From CAUZFZ01 sp963579025 (GTDB lineage: Bacteria; Planctomycetota; Planctomycetia; Planctomycetales; Planctomycetaceae), in assembly GCA_963579025.1 (NCBI GenBank), contig CAUZFZ010000011.1, positions 49,598 through 113,597 of the forward strand: 64,000 nucleotides of DNA, given 5' to 3'. Positions 55,431-64,000 of the stretch are shown in pieces. Numbering within the stretch: position 1 is the stretch's first letter; each line of letters begins with the position of its first letter. The notes below the pieces were generated by a model that was given only the letters and a program-made list of their open reading frames with translations, did not search any database and was not told the DNA's origin. Both the position numbers and the translations under genes were made by a program.

Positions 55431-56552
55431 TTATTTGGTAGCCGGATCAATCGACTTGAGTGCCACCCACCGACCATCGCGAGCCGACAACGCCGCTGCA
55501 TCAGTAAACAGTTGCACGCGATATCCGTCCTCCAGGTCCGGATGATCCGTCGCGTCCCCGGCGATCGCCGCCTTCATGGCGGGAAAGACGTAGTCGCCGA
55601 ATCGATTCCCCCAGCCCGGATGCGGCAACGTGTCGATAACCTCGGCTTCATCCAGTCCGCGTGCCAGCGAAAGCTCGCCACTCAATCGATTCACTGCGAG
55701 TGATGCCTTCGTGCCATGCAACTCGAGTTCTGGGGACAACCATTTACGGAGGAACGGGGCGTGCGAAAGGACCACCGTACCGACCGCGCCATTATCGGCT
55801 TCGAAAGCAATACTCGCGTAGTCGTATGCTGTCCCGCGGCGTGTCTCGGGCGCGTCTTCTGCAGGATGACTCTCGCCCCATGCAATCGCTTCACTCAGAT
55901 TCACCTCGCCCAGATGCGGCTTGGCTGGCGAGATGACATCGGCATGCGTCAACACACGAGTCGCTTCCAGACCGGTGATCCACCTCAGCGTGTCGTAACC
56001 ATGCGACCCGACATCGGCGATGCTACCGGCCGACGAAACGGCCGCATCATCCCGCCACGTGAACGGCATCGATTCGGGCCGTGGGTTATGCCATCGGTAA
56101 ACGATCGACCGAATGTCACCGAGCGTTCCGCTGCGAACGATCTCGCGAGCCCGCGCGAAACTGGCAAGATAGCGTGTCCAGAACGGGACAAAATGGGCGC
56201 GACCCGAATCGCGGTACGCCGACCAGATGTCAGCGGCTTCGCCGACATTCAGCCCGACGGGTTTCTCGCAGAAAATGTGCTTGCCCGCTGCCGCACAGGC
56301 CATTGCTTCTTCGTGATGCAGAACGTCGGGCGTGGCCACAATGACAAGGTTGACGTCCGGGTGTTCGACCACCTGCCGCCAGTCATCCGTCAGCAGTTCC
56401 GCGCCGTCCTCGCGTCCAGCCGCTTCCAGCAGGTCGCGCCGCCGGGCACACAACGCCACAATGCGGGCAGCATCACCACACCTGCGAATCTCCTCACGAT
56501 AGGGCGTCCCAATGAACCCCGTCGCTCCAATGACTCCGACTCCGAATGACAT
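55431..56552 (-). CDS. Gfo/Idh/MocA family NAD(P)-dependent oxidoreductase
   Basis: A 373-residue sugar-type oxidoreductase. GAGGAG stands six bases before ATG 56552, which fixes the start. The Rossmann motif is VGVIGATGFIGTPYREE, where the second position of the common GxGxxG is changed (GATGFIG). The EKP signature is FCEKPVGLN. SIADVGSHGYDTLRWITG carries the conserved residues of the substrate domain. The substrate is not evident. Its neighbours are a divergent exported beta-helix protein and, further on, a sulfatase and a GH88-like enzyme, which suggests a part in polysaccharide-derived sugar metabolism. Confidence 0.92.
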   Translation of the reverse strand: MSFGVGVIGATGFIGTPYREEIRRCGDAARIVALCARRRDLLEAAGREDGAELLTDDWRQVVEHPDVNLVIVATPDVLHHEEAMACAAAGKHIFCEKPVGLNVGEAADIWSAYRDSGRAHFVPFWTRYLASFARAREIVRSGTLGDIRSIVYRWHNPRPESMPFTWRDDAAVSSAGSIADVGSHGYDTLRWITGLEATRVLTHADVISPAKPHLGEVNLSEAIAWGESHPAEDAPETRRGTAYDYASIAFEADNGAVGTVVLSHAPFLRKWLSPELELHGTKASLAVNRLSGELSLARGLDEAEVIDTLPHPGWGNRFGDYVFPAMKAAIAGDATDHPDLEDGYRVQLFTDAAALSARDGRWVALKSIDPATK

Positions 56553-56640
56553 CGCTGACTCCTCACAGTGGTTCAACTTAGGCGGTCGTGGTGTATACCA
56601 TTGCTGTCCCGCCACCCAGCGTGGCGAAGCCGCAACAAGT

Positions 56641-56672
56641 CTTAATCTTAATCCTACTCTTAATCTTAATCC
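56641..56672. repeat. short hexamer repeat
   Basis: Tandem CTTAAT units (two, then CCTACT, then two more and a partial) lie in the gap between the divergent oxidoreductase and the beta-helix gene. The AT-rich run stands out in GC-rich surroundings and could affect promoter activity of either gene. Confidence 0.6.
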
Positions 56673-56693
56673 CCACCAGGCCGGAGCAGTGCC

Positions 56694-58043
56694 ATGCGTC
56701 TCAGCACCGTCACACGTCGTGGTTTCCTCCGAACATCCGCAGGAGTTCTCTCGGCTGGAGCCTTCGGGGCAGGTCAGACTTACGCGGATCGCCCGCCCGT
56801 CGATCGACCGCGCGCGACCGACGGCGACGAGCGGCACGAACCCAACTGGGACGAACGGCTGACCATCACGGTCGGACCGAAAAAGGCCGACCTGGTCGGA
56901 CAAACTGACCGTGTCATTCAGGCCGCCGTCGATTACGTGAAACGTCTGGGTGGCGGCACCGTCAAGCTGCTGCCGGGGACCTACACGCTGCGGAATTCCA
57001 TCCACCTCCCGTCGAAGTTGCGTTTAATCGGCAGCGGTCCGGAAAGCGTCATTACTAAGATTGCGTCCGAGACAATCACGATCACGGATGATTCCGACTG
57101 GTACGACCAGGAGATCACACTGGAGAAGCCGGGCGGTTTTCGCGTCGGCGACGGTGTCGTCCTGAAGACAAAGAACCCGCACAACAGTGGCACTGAGGTC
57201 ATCAAGCGGACGCTCGTCGCGCGGTCCGGCAACCGCTTCAAGCTGAATGACGGGCTACGCAAGAACGTCTGGCTCAGCGGGACGCCCACGTGTTCGTCCC
57301 TGTTTCCATTACTCACCAGCGAGTACACGTCGGACGTCGTGCTGGAGAACCTCACTCTCGACGGCAACGGGAAGAACAACACGAACCTCAACGGCAATTA
57401 CGGCGGCTGTATCTTCCTGCAGGATTGCAACCGCTACACGATCCGTGGCGTCGAGGCGAGAAACTATGACGGCGACGGCATCAGCTTCCAGATTTGCCAC
57501 GACGTTGTCGTCGACAACTGCCATTCGCATGACAACACCAACCTGGGCGTGCATCCGGGTTCGGGTTCACAGCGGCCGCTGATCCGCAACTGCGTGATGG
57601 AACGCAACAACCTGGGCCTGTTCTGGTGCTGGGGAGTGAAGTTTGGACTGGCCGAGCACAACCGCATGATCGACAACCGCAGCTATGGCATCTCGATCGG
57701 ACACAACGACACGGACAACGTCATGCGGCACAACGAAGTGTCCGGCAGTGGCAAGGTCGGCATCCTGTTCCGCAACGATACACGCGGTCGAGACTTCTGG
57801 GCCAACCGCAATGTCATCGAGCAGAATCGCATCATCAACACCGGCGGCGAAGATGGCATTGCCATCGACATTCAGGGAAAGACGACGGACATCCGGATCG
57901 CAGATAACGAACTGAGCGAGACCCGGGAGCCCATGAAACGAGTCGGCATTCGCATCGGCACCGAAGCGGGCAAAGTCGAACTGGCCGAGAATTCGATCGA
58001 CGGATTCTCGACGGCCGTGATGGATCAGCGCCCGACAGCGTGA
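56694..58043 (+). CDS. Tat-exported right-handed beta-helix protein
   Basis: A 449-residue exported protein. The twin-arginine signal is VTRRGFLRTSAGVLSAGAFG. From about 60 on it is a parallel beta-helix, as in pectate lyases and other polysaccharide lyases: AAVDYVKRLGGGTVKLLPGT, then VVLENLTLDGNGKNNTNLNG, RYTIRGVEARNYDGDGISFQ, NRMIDNRSYGISIGHNDTDN and IADNELSETREP. The NxxxxxxxxGIxI rhythm of the coils is clear. I could not identify catalytic residues of a particular lyase family, so it may be a lyase, a glycosidase or a binding protein. GGAG precedes the start. Confidence 0.9.
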   Translation: MRLSTVTRRGFLRTSAGVLSAGAFGAGQTYADRPPVDRPRATDGDERHEPNWDERLTITVGPKKADLVGQTDRVIQAAVDYVKRLGGGTVKLLPGTYTLRNSIHLPSKLRLIGSGPESVITKIASETITITDDSDWYDQEITLEKPGGFRVGDGVVLKTKNPHNSGTEVIKRTLVARSGNRFKLNDGLRKNVWLSGTPTCSSLFPLLTSEYTSDVVLENLTLDGNGKNNTNLNGNYGGCIFLQDCNRYTIRGVEARNYDGDGISFQICHDVVVDNCHSHDNTNLGVHPGSGSQRPLIRNCVMERNNLGLFWCWGVKFGLAEHNRMIDNRSYGISIGHNDTDNVMRHNEVSGSGKVGILFRNDTRGRDFWANRNVIEQNRIINTGGEDGIAIDIQGKTTDIRIADNELSETREPMKRVGIRIGTEAGKVELAENSIDGFSTAVMDQRPTA

Positions 58044-58196
58044 CAGGCGACTCCTGCACTGCGGACTACGGGAGGGCTGCTCAAATTCCGACCAGTATGA
58101 TTTGATTGATGATTGTCGAATGATGAGTGTTGATTTTTGAAGTGAAGGTAACCGAGCAGCTTGAATGGACGGCGCCCCTTTGCGATCGCGGCTCGA

Positions 58197-58340
58197 CGTA
58201 GGGTGTGACAAGCGGAGCGAACGGTTCTTCCGGTGTGCCGGCGCGGGCGGTCTCGAATCGCCTGAAGCTCAACAAACTGCGGAAACCCTCCGCGCCGGCA
58301 CACCACGAATGGCCAATCAGCCCGCTTGTCACACCCTACG
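58197..58340. repeat. nested inverted repeat
   Basis: Outer arms of 19 nt (CGTAGGGTGTGACAAGCGG at 58197-58215; its exact complement at 58322-58340) enclose inner arms of 15 nt (GGTGTGCCGGCGCGG at 58232-58246; complement at 58290-58304), both perfect. The spacing between outer and inner arms is similar on both sides (16 and 17 nt). This looks like a small non-autonomous mobile element or two nested dispersed repeats. Confidence 0.75.
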
Positions 58341-58489
58341 AAGTGGTGTTGTCGATTTCGATGCTCCGCAGAATAGAGTCTTTGTTTCCTTCGTTCCCTT
58401 CTGTTCAAAATCCTCGCGACAACAGGTCAGTCTCAGGAGCGAAGAGTCTTCCGAGGCGGTGCCTCAGACTGAGAACGGACGAACGATGT

Positions 58490-58580
58490 AAGGAACACTA
58501 ATCCGCACTAATTGACGCTAATGACTCACGTGTCGACTGTCGCCCGGATTAGCGAAAATTAGCGTCAATTAGTGTTCCTT
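58490..58580. repeat. imperfect AT-rich hairpin
   Basis: The right arm (58558-58580, ATTAGCGTCAATTAGTG...) complements the left arm (58490-58522) except that the left arm carries 10 extra bases, a near-duplication ending CACTAAT. A further copy of ATTAGCG lies in the loop at 58547-58554. It lies 57 bp beyond the minus-strand sulfatase stop. Confidence 0.65.
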
Positions 58581-58636
58581 CATGGCCGGGAACGAAACTT
58601 GACTCAACTGCGACGTGTTTTGACGAAGAAGCGTTG

Positions 58637-60262
<1,626 letters not shown>

Positions 60263-60353
60263 TGGGTTCACTCGCTATTGCTTCACGGGAAATTCAGACG
60301 CGTCCCGGGAAACTATCGAGTGCGTTTATGCGATGCGAGCGACCGGTGGCAAA

Positions 60354-60686
60354 TCAGCGGTTGATTGCGGATACCGACCGCGATTGCTCGGTCGGATGCA
60401 CATTCGTGTGGATTCGCGTCAGCAGACTTCGAATCCGGGCGGAGTCACGGACATTGATCGAAGCCGAGTGGTCGGACCACCGATGTCGTGAAATCGGATG
60501 CGCTGTGAGCTGATCCATGTGAGGCAGACGAAATGCGGCCGGCCCGGAATATCGGGCGATCAAGTATTCCAGCACGCGCAGTCGAATTCGCCAGTACCAC
60601 AACAGAGAGGGATCCCGGGCCAGCCGACGGACCACCTCCCGCCGCTCATTCTTCCAGCCGGTCAGTAAGGGATGTTCTGTTGGCAT
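60354..60686 (-). CDS. hypothetical protein, 110 aa
   Basis: Unrecognised small basic protein (PTEHPLLTGWKNERREVVRR, then LWYWRIRLRVLEYLIARYSG). The N-terminal 50 residues look like a normal helical protein, while the C-terminal 50 are Ser/Arg/His-rich and less convincing. The frame is open to 60716, ten codons earlier, but those overlap the divergent promoter region. It lies 91 bp upstream of the sulfatase on the same strand and diverges from the GH88-like gene. It could be a real small gene or a chance frame. Confidence 0.4.
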   Translation of the reverse strand: MPTEHPLLTGWKNERREVVRRLARDPSLLWYWRIRLRVLEYLIARYSGPAAFRLPHMDQLTAHPISRHRWSDHSASINVRDSARIRSLLTRIHTNVHPTEQSRSVSAINR

Positions 60687-60817
60687 GACAATGACCAGTG
60701 ACACCAGCCGGTGCATCGAACGCAGGAGTCAGCAGCCTCCCGGACCGTGTCCGGGAATCTTACCATCCGTCGGAAAGGCGAGACAGACGCAACGATCCAC
60801 CGAAACGGACTGCAACG

Positions 60818-62188
60818 ATGCAAATTGACTCAAAGCTGCAACCGGCCGACCTGTTACCGGCAATCGACCGTATGTGGGATTTATCGGCACTGAAGATTCT
60901 TTCGATCGAAGAATCCTGCACCACTCAGGGACAGACGCCAGTCTTTACCGTGAATGGCCGCTATCAGCCGCAGGGATGGACCGAGTGGACGCAGGGATTC
61001 CAGTTTGGCTCGGCGATTCTGCAGTTCGATGCGACAGACGATGAGCAGTTTCTCGAAATCGGGCGCCGCAACACCATCGAGCTGATGGCGCCGCACGTCA
61101 CGCACATCGGCGTCCACGACCACGGATTCAACAATGTCAGCACGTACGGCAACCTGCGGCGTCTGATGCTCGAAGGACGAATCCCGCACGATCAGCGGGA
61201 ACTCGAACTGTATGAACTCGCCCTGAAGTCATCCGGTGCCGTCCAGGCCGCACGCTGGAGCACGACAAACGACGGTGACGGCTACATCTACTCGTTTAAC
61301 GGACCGCACTCGCTGTTCTGCGACACGATTCGGTCGTTGCGATCGTTGTCGCTGGCTCATCAGCTTGGTCATCGCCTGATGGGTGAGAACGATCAGGCGA
61401 TCAGTCTGCTCGACCGCATGATCCAGCACGCCCGGACCACGGCCCGTTACAACGTCTACTATGGCGAAGGCCGCGACACATACGACGTGCGTGGCCGAGT
61501 CGCTCACGAGAGCATCTTCAACTGCAACGACGGTCGATATCGCTGCCCGTCGACCCAGCAAGGCTATTCACCGTTTTCCACCTGGACACGCGGACTGGCC
61601 TGGATCATCGCCGGCTATCCCGAACAGCTTGAGTACCTGCAGACCGTCACCGACGAAGAGCTCGAACCATTCGGCGGCCGAACGGAGATCGAAGCCTTCA
61701 TGCTGAAAGCGGCGTGCGCCGCATGCGACTTCTTCATCAACAACACGCCCACAGACGGAGTGCCCTATTGGGACACCGGAGCCCCCGATCTGTCCCGGCT
61801 GGGAAACTACCTTGAGCGACCCTCCGAGCCGTTCAACGACTTCGAACCAGTCGACAGTTCAGCCGCAGCCATCGCCGCTCAGGGACTTCTGCGACTCGGA
61901 CGATTCCTCCGCGAGCGGAACGATACGACTGGAGATCGCTACTGGCAGGCCGGTCTGACGACGGCCCAATCCCTGCTGACCGCTCCCTACCTGAGCGAGT
62001 CTCCCGATCACGAGGGACTGCTGCTCCACACCATCTATCACCAGCCCCGCGGCTGGGACCACATTCCGGAAGGCTCAGCAATCCCCCACAGCGAATCCTG
62101 CATGTGGGGCGACTACCACCTGAGAGAACTGGGCCTGTTGATTCAGCGTGCAACTTCTGAATGCGAAACAAATGACTCACTCATTTAA
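60818..62188 (+). CDS. GH88-like unsaturated uronyl hydrolase
   Basis: A 456-residue protein like glycoside hydrolase family 88 (unsaturated glucuronyl hydrolase), an (alpha/alpha)6 barrel enzyme that removes the 4,5-unsaturated uronic acid left by polysaccharide lyases. The segments HIGVHDHGFNNVSTYGNLRR (with the Asp expected for catalysis), YNCNDGRYRCPSTQQ-like FNCNDGRYRCPSTQQGYSPF, TRGLAWIIAGYPE, VPYWDTGAPD and DSSAAAIAAQGLLRLGRFL fit the family. No signal peptide is visible, so it is probably cytosolic. ATG 60818 was chosen as the start because the upstream open frame has atypical composition. Nearby sulfatase and beta-helix genes suit a lyase-based pathway. Confidence 0.88.
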   Translation: MQIDSKLQPADLLPAIDRMWDLSALKILSIEESCTTQGQTPVFTVNGRYQPQGWTEWTQGFQFGSAILQFDATDDEQFLEIGRRNTIELMAPHVTHIGVHDHGFNNVSTYGNLRRLMLEGRIPHDQRELELYELALKSSGAVQAARWSTTNDGDGYIYSFNGPHSLFCDTIRSLRSLSLAHQLGHRLMGENDQAISLLDRMIQHARTTARYNVYYGEGRDTYDVRGRVAHESIFNCNDGRYRCPSTQQGYSPFSTWTRGLAWIIAGYPEQLEYLQTVTDEELEPFGGRTEIEAFMLKAACAACDFFINNTPTDGVPYWDTGAPDLSRLGNYLERPSEPFNDFEPVDSSAAAIAAQGLLRLGRFLRERNDTTGDRYWQAGLTTAQSLLTAPYLSESPDHEGLLLHTIYHQPRGWDHIPEGSAIPHSESCMWGDYHLRELGLLIQRATSECETNDSLI

Positions 62189-62432
62189 CGGAACAACCAA
62201 CCGCCAGACGTTGAGGCCGCGTCGCCTTTCATCTCACCTGGCGTAATCGTCGTTGCCTGCCGCAGCATGTCCATCTCGTCGTCCGTAATGGTTGGCTCCG
62301 CAATTCGGAAGTCGCTTCATCCTCGAAGAGTGAACAACACAACTTCTCCACGGAGTCGTATGCGTCCAATGTGAGCCCTCGTTATTGAAAGCGGAAATAC
62401 AATGGCTCAATGGACTTTGCCGATCATCTACG

Positions 62433-62843
62433 TCACCGGCCGGGCCAACCTTTTGAGCGACGGAGGGCTTCGAGATCACGACGTCCGTTATCGACCTGGT
62501 ACTGCACAGTGTAACTGTCTATCGACTCCGGCCAGAACGAGTCGAACGAATACGTCTCCAGGAAGTCAAGTGCGCCGTCCTTTACGAACAGGAGGAACCC
62601 TCCTCCCCCGTCAACGCCATCAACTTCGCACACAACATCGCCGAACGAAAACGATGCGTTTCCAGGCAGACGAGGGTAGTTCGAATCCAAAGTGAAGTGA
62701 GCGTAGCTTCCACAGCCTGTGTACTCGCGGCGAATCGTGACGACATGCTTCATCTGCTCTCGCAGGAGAGCCAGCGTATCGTCGTCGCCATCAAGCAGAA
62801 GACACATCGCTTCCTGTTCGAGCGTGATACTAGTGATGCTCAT
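62433..62843 (-). CDS. hypothetical protein, 136 aa
   Basis: A small soluble protein of a family I recall only as hypothetical and cannot name. The core is IRREYTGCGSYAHFTLDSNY, then FGDVVCEVDGVDGGGGFLLF and VKDGALDFLETYSFDSFWPE. The Gly-rich turn between two strands and the aromatic ending look conserved-protein-like. No signal or membrane segment. It may be an immunity-type or accessory protein, but there is no toxin gene nearby. The start is uncertain, as M13 is also possible. Confidence 0.6.
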   Translation of the reverse strand: MSITSITLEQEAMCLLLDGDDDTLALLREQMKHVVTIRREYTGCGSYAHFTLDSNYPRLPGNASFSFGDVVCEVDGVDGGGGFLLFVKDGALDFLETYSFDSFWPESIDSYTVQYQVDNGRRDLEALRRSKGWPGR

Positions 62844-63158
62844 GGGATGAAAAACATTCCTGTCTTTACAACACCATCGAAGACGCGCCCACGCACTGTA
62901 ACACAGGGTGGCCCGACCACTATTGGTGGGATGCCACAGGCATGAGAATCCTGCCCCTCAGCGGTCGACGCATCAGTCGACATGAAACTCATCATTGCAT
63001 GGCGGTCGGTCAGAGAATCGGCCGGTCGACTCTTGAGTGCTCGAAAGACGGGCGAGTACAGGTCGGACCCACCACCAACGTCGCTGACTGATGGAGTCGC
63101 TTCCTGTCGCTCCGCGACCCGGCCAATCTGGCCGGGTCACCCTGCGGCAAAGGCAGGC
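62844..63158. other. intergenic region
   Basis: This 315-bp gap lies between the end of the TPR gene (right) and the start of the hypothetical gene (left), both on the minus strand. The only clear structure is the hairpin at 63116-63138; no gene is supported. Confidence 0.5.
63116..63138 (-). terminator. hairpin downstream of the TPR gene
   Basis: A perfect 9-bp stem GACCCGGCC / GGCCGGGTC with a 5-nt loop, 20 bp beyond the stop of the TPR gene on the minus strand. There is no T tract, so termination is inferred from position only. Confidence 0.4.
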
Positions 63159-64000
63159 TCAGTCGGGCGAGATCAACCGCTGGAACTCGGGGAGGTCCTG
63201 CAACGATTCGAAATCGTCGTCGTCGGCCACGGCTTGTCGACGTTCAGGATGTGCGGACAGCAGTTGCCCCAGTTCCAATAACGCCTGATCCGCATCGCCG
63301 CGGATGGCCAGGACACAGGCAAAGTTATACCGGCCCGCGTCCGGGTCGAGGCTCATGAGTTTATCGGCAGCATCCGACGCTCGACGAAGCAGCTCCTGCG
63401 CGGCCTGCTGATCGAGTTCGACGTACCGTTTCCACAGCAGTGAAGAGAGCAGATTGTTGAGCGTGGCGGCATCGTCGGGGCGTTGCGCGAGCGACCGTTC
63501 GCAAGCGGCGATTGCCCGGTCAAACCACTCGGCCCGCTGATCGCGTTCGCCTTCCGGCGTCGCCCGCCCGCGGTTGTCGAGCGCACTACCGAGATTGTGG
63601 AGCGTGGCGGCATCGTCGGGGCGTTGCGCGAGCGACCGTTCGCAAGCGGCGATCGCCCGGTCAAACCACTCGGCCCGCTGGTCGCGTTCGTCTTCCGGCG
63701 TCGCCCGCCCGCGGTTGGCGAGCGCACTACCGAGATTGTTGAGCGTGGCGGCATCGTCGGGGCGTTGCGCGAGCGAGCGTTCGTACGCGGCGATTGCCCG
63801 GTCAAACCACTCGGCCCGCTGGTCGCGTTCGTCGTCCGGCGTCGCCCGCCCTCGGTTGGCGAGGGAATTGCCGAGATTGTTGAGCGTGGCGGCATCGTCG
63901 GGGCGTTGCGCGAGCGACCGTTCGCAAGCGGCGATTGCCCGGTCAAACCACTCGGCCCGCTGATCGCGTTCGCCTTCCGGCGTCGCCCGCCCGCGGTTGT
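63159..64000 (-). CDS. TPR repeat protein with near-identical 47-residue units, 5' partial
   Basis: The minus-strand frame is open to the right edge, so the start is outside the window. From the edge inward it reads as tandem units of 47 residues: ATLNNLGSALANRGRATPED, then ERDQRAEWFDRAIAAYERSL and AQRPDD. That is a TPR with a longer-than-usual loop between its helices. Four units are visible at DNA level with a 141-bp period (for example GCGTGGCGGC at 63461, 63602, 63743 and 63884), differing at a few positions. The last 95 residues are a non-identical TPR cap (YNFACVLAIRGDADQALLEL). Likely a protein-interaction scaffold, possibly the tail of a kinase or other multidomain protein as is common in planctomycetes. 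Confidence 0.88.
   Translation of the reverse strand, partial: NRGRATPEGERDQRAEWFDRAIAACERSLAQRPDDAATLNNLGNSLANRGRATPDDERDQRAEWFDRAIAAYERSLAQRPDDAATLNNLGSALANRGRATPEDERDQRAEWFDRAIAACERSLAQRPDDAATLHNLGSALDNRGRATPEGERDQRAEWFDRAIAACERSLAQRPDDAATLNNLLSSLLWKRYVELDQQAAQELLRRASDAADKLMSLDPDAGRYNFACVLAIRGDADQALLELGQLLSAHPERRQAVADDDDFESLQDLPEFQRLISPD

Larger units (their letters stand above)
58044..58636. other. intergenic region with nested inverted repeats
   Basis: A 593-bp gap between the convergent beta-helix and sulfatase genes without supported gene. It contains the nested inverted repeat at 58197-58340 and the imperfect AT-rich hairpin at 58490-58580. Both may act as terminators for the genes on either side. 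Confidence 0.6.

Noticed and set aside
62670..62690. GTTCGAATCC, which looks like a tRNA T-loop
   Set aside because: It is within the coding sequence at 62433-62843 and no acceptor stem or anticodon arm could be formed around it.
63353..63946. A 197-codon repetitive minus-strand frame (Thr/Arg/Ser/Pro-rich)
   Set aside because: A second frame of the TPR repeats; the frame ending at 63159 gives proper TPR units and a cap, so this one is a shadow.
63440..64000. Possible CRISPR or satellite array from regular 141-bp spacing
   Set aside because: There are no spacers; the whole unit repeats and encodes TPRs in an open frame.

Overview
The window reads as chromosomal DNA of a planctomycete (phylum Planctomycetota, probably order Planctomycetales). 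The evidence is the gene content: two giant PVC-type proteins that join a beta-propeller to a CxxCH haem domain, three secreted DUF1501 proteins, two sulfatases, two Gfo/Idh/MocA oxidoreductases, a serine/threonine kinase, an RNase Y and many dispersed palindromes of the kind seen between planctomycete genes. GC is high (judged by eye, near 60%). Genes lie on both strands with few long operons. I saw no rRNA, tRNA, CRISPR array or transposase gene.

Layout. 1-4.8 kb: 3' part of a haem-domain protein fused to a PmoA-like (DUF6807) domain, then an unknown gene. 4.8-5.4 kb: repeat-rich gap. 5.4-8.4 kb: a PLP-dependent dehydratase and a Gfo/Idh oxidoreductase on the minus strand, then a small membrane protein. 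8.6-9.7 kb: recA, followed by a cluster of palindromes. 10-13.2 kb: a membrane protein, a secreted trypsin-like/PDZ protease and a translationally coupled secreted TPR-like protein. 13.3-18 kb: DUF1501 protein, DUF3592-like protein, an orphan nuclease-like gene, and a toxin-antitoxin pair flanked by two copies of a 165-bp direct repeat. 18.1-24.4 kb: gltB-gltD, the two subunits of glutamate synthase. 24.9-26.4 kb: RNase Y.

27.3-32.3 kb: a plus-strand run of lipoprotein hydrolase, PQQ-like beta-propeller protein, spermidine-synthase-like protein and sulfatase. 32.3-39.9 kb: small membrane protein, DUF1501 protein, a three-gene lipid modification operon (FAD amine oxidase, DUF1365, cyclopropane-fatty-acid synthase) and a divergent DUF1501 protein. 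40-42.5 kb: Uma2-type nuclease, purN, protein kinase. 42.8-48.1 kb: second giant PVC haem protein, a STAS protein and a HEAT-repeat membrane protein. 48.2-52.6 kb: a 965-residue coiled-coil protein and a CPBP-family membrane protein whose catalytic glutamates are replaced. 52.9-57.9 kb: ceramidase-like protein, a small protein, a TVP38/VTT membrane protein, a second Gfo/Idh enzyme and a divergent Tat-exported beta-helix protein. 58.6-62.2 kb: sulfatase, unknown gene and a GH88-like unsaturated uronyl hydrolase. 62.4-64 kb: unknown gene and the 3' end of a TPR protein with near-identical 141-bp repeats.

How the parts fit: many products carry export signals and look made for degrading sulfated or uronic-acid polysaccharides outside the cytoplasm (sulfatases, GH88-like enzyme, beta-helix protein, Gfo/Idh enzymes, haem-propeller proteins). 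Housekeeping genes (recA, gltBD, rny, purN) lie among them. The least conventional parts are the repeat-flanked toxin-antitoxin cassette, the PmoA fusion, the substituted CPBP protein and the large coiled-coil protein. No single locus can be called a new system from sequence alone.
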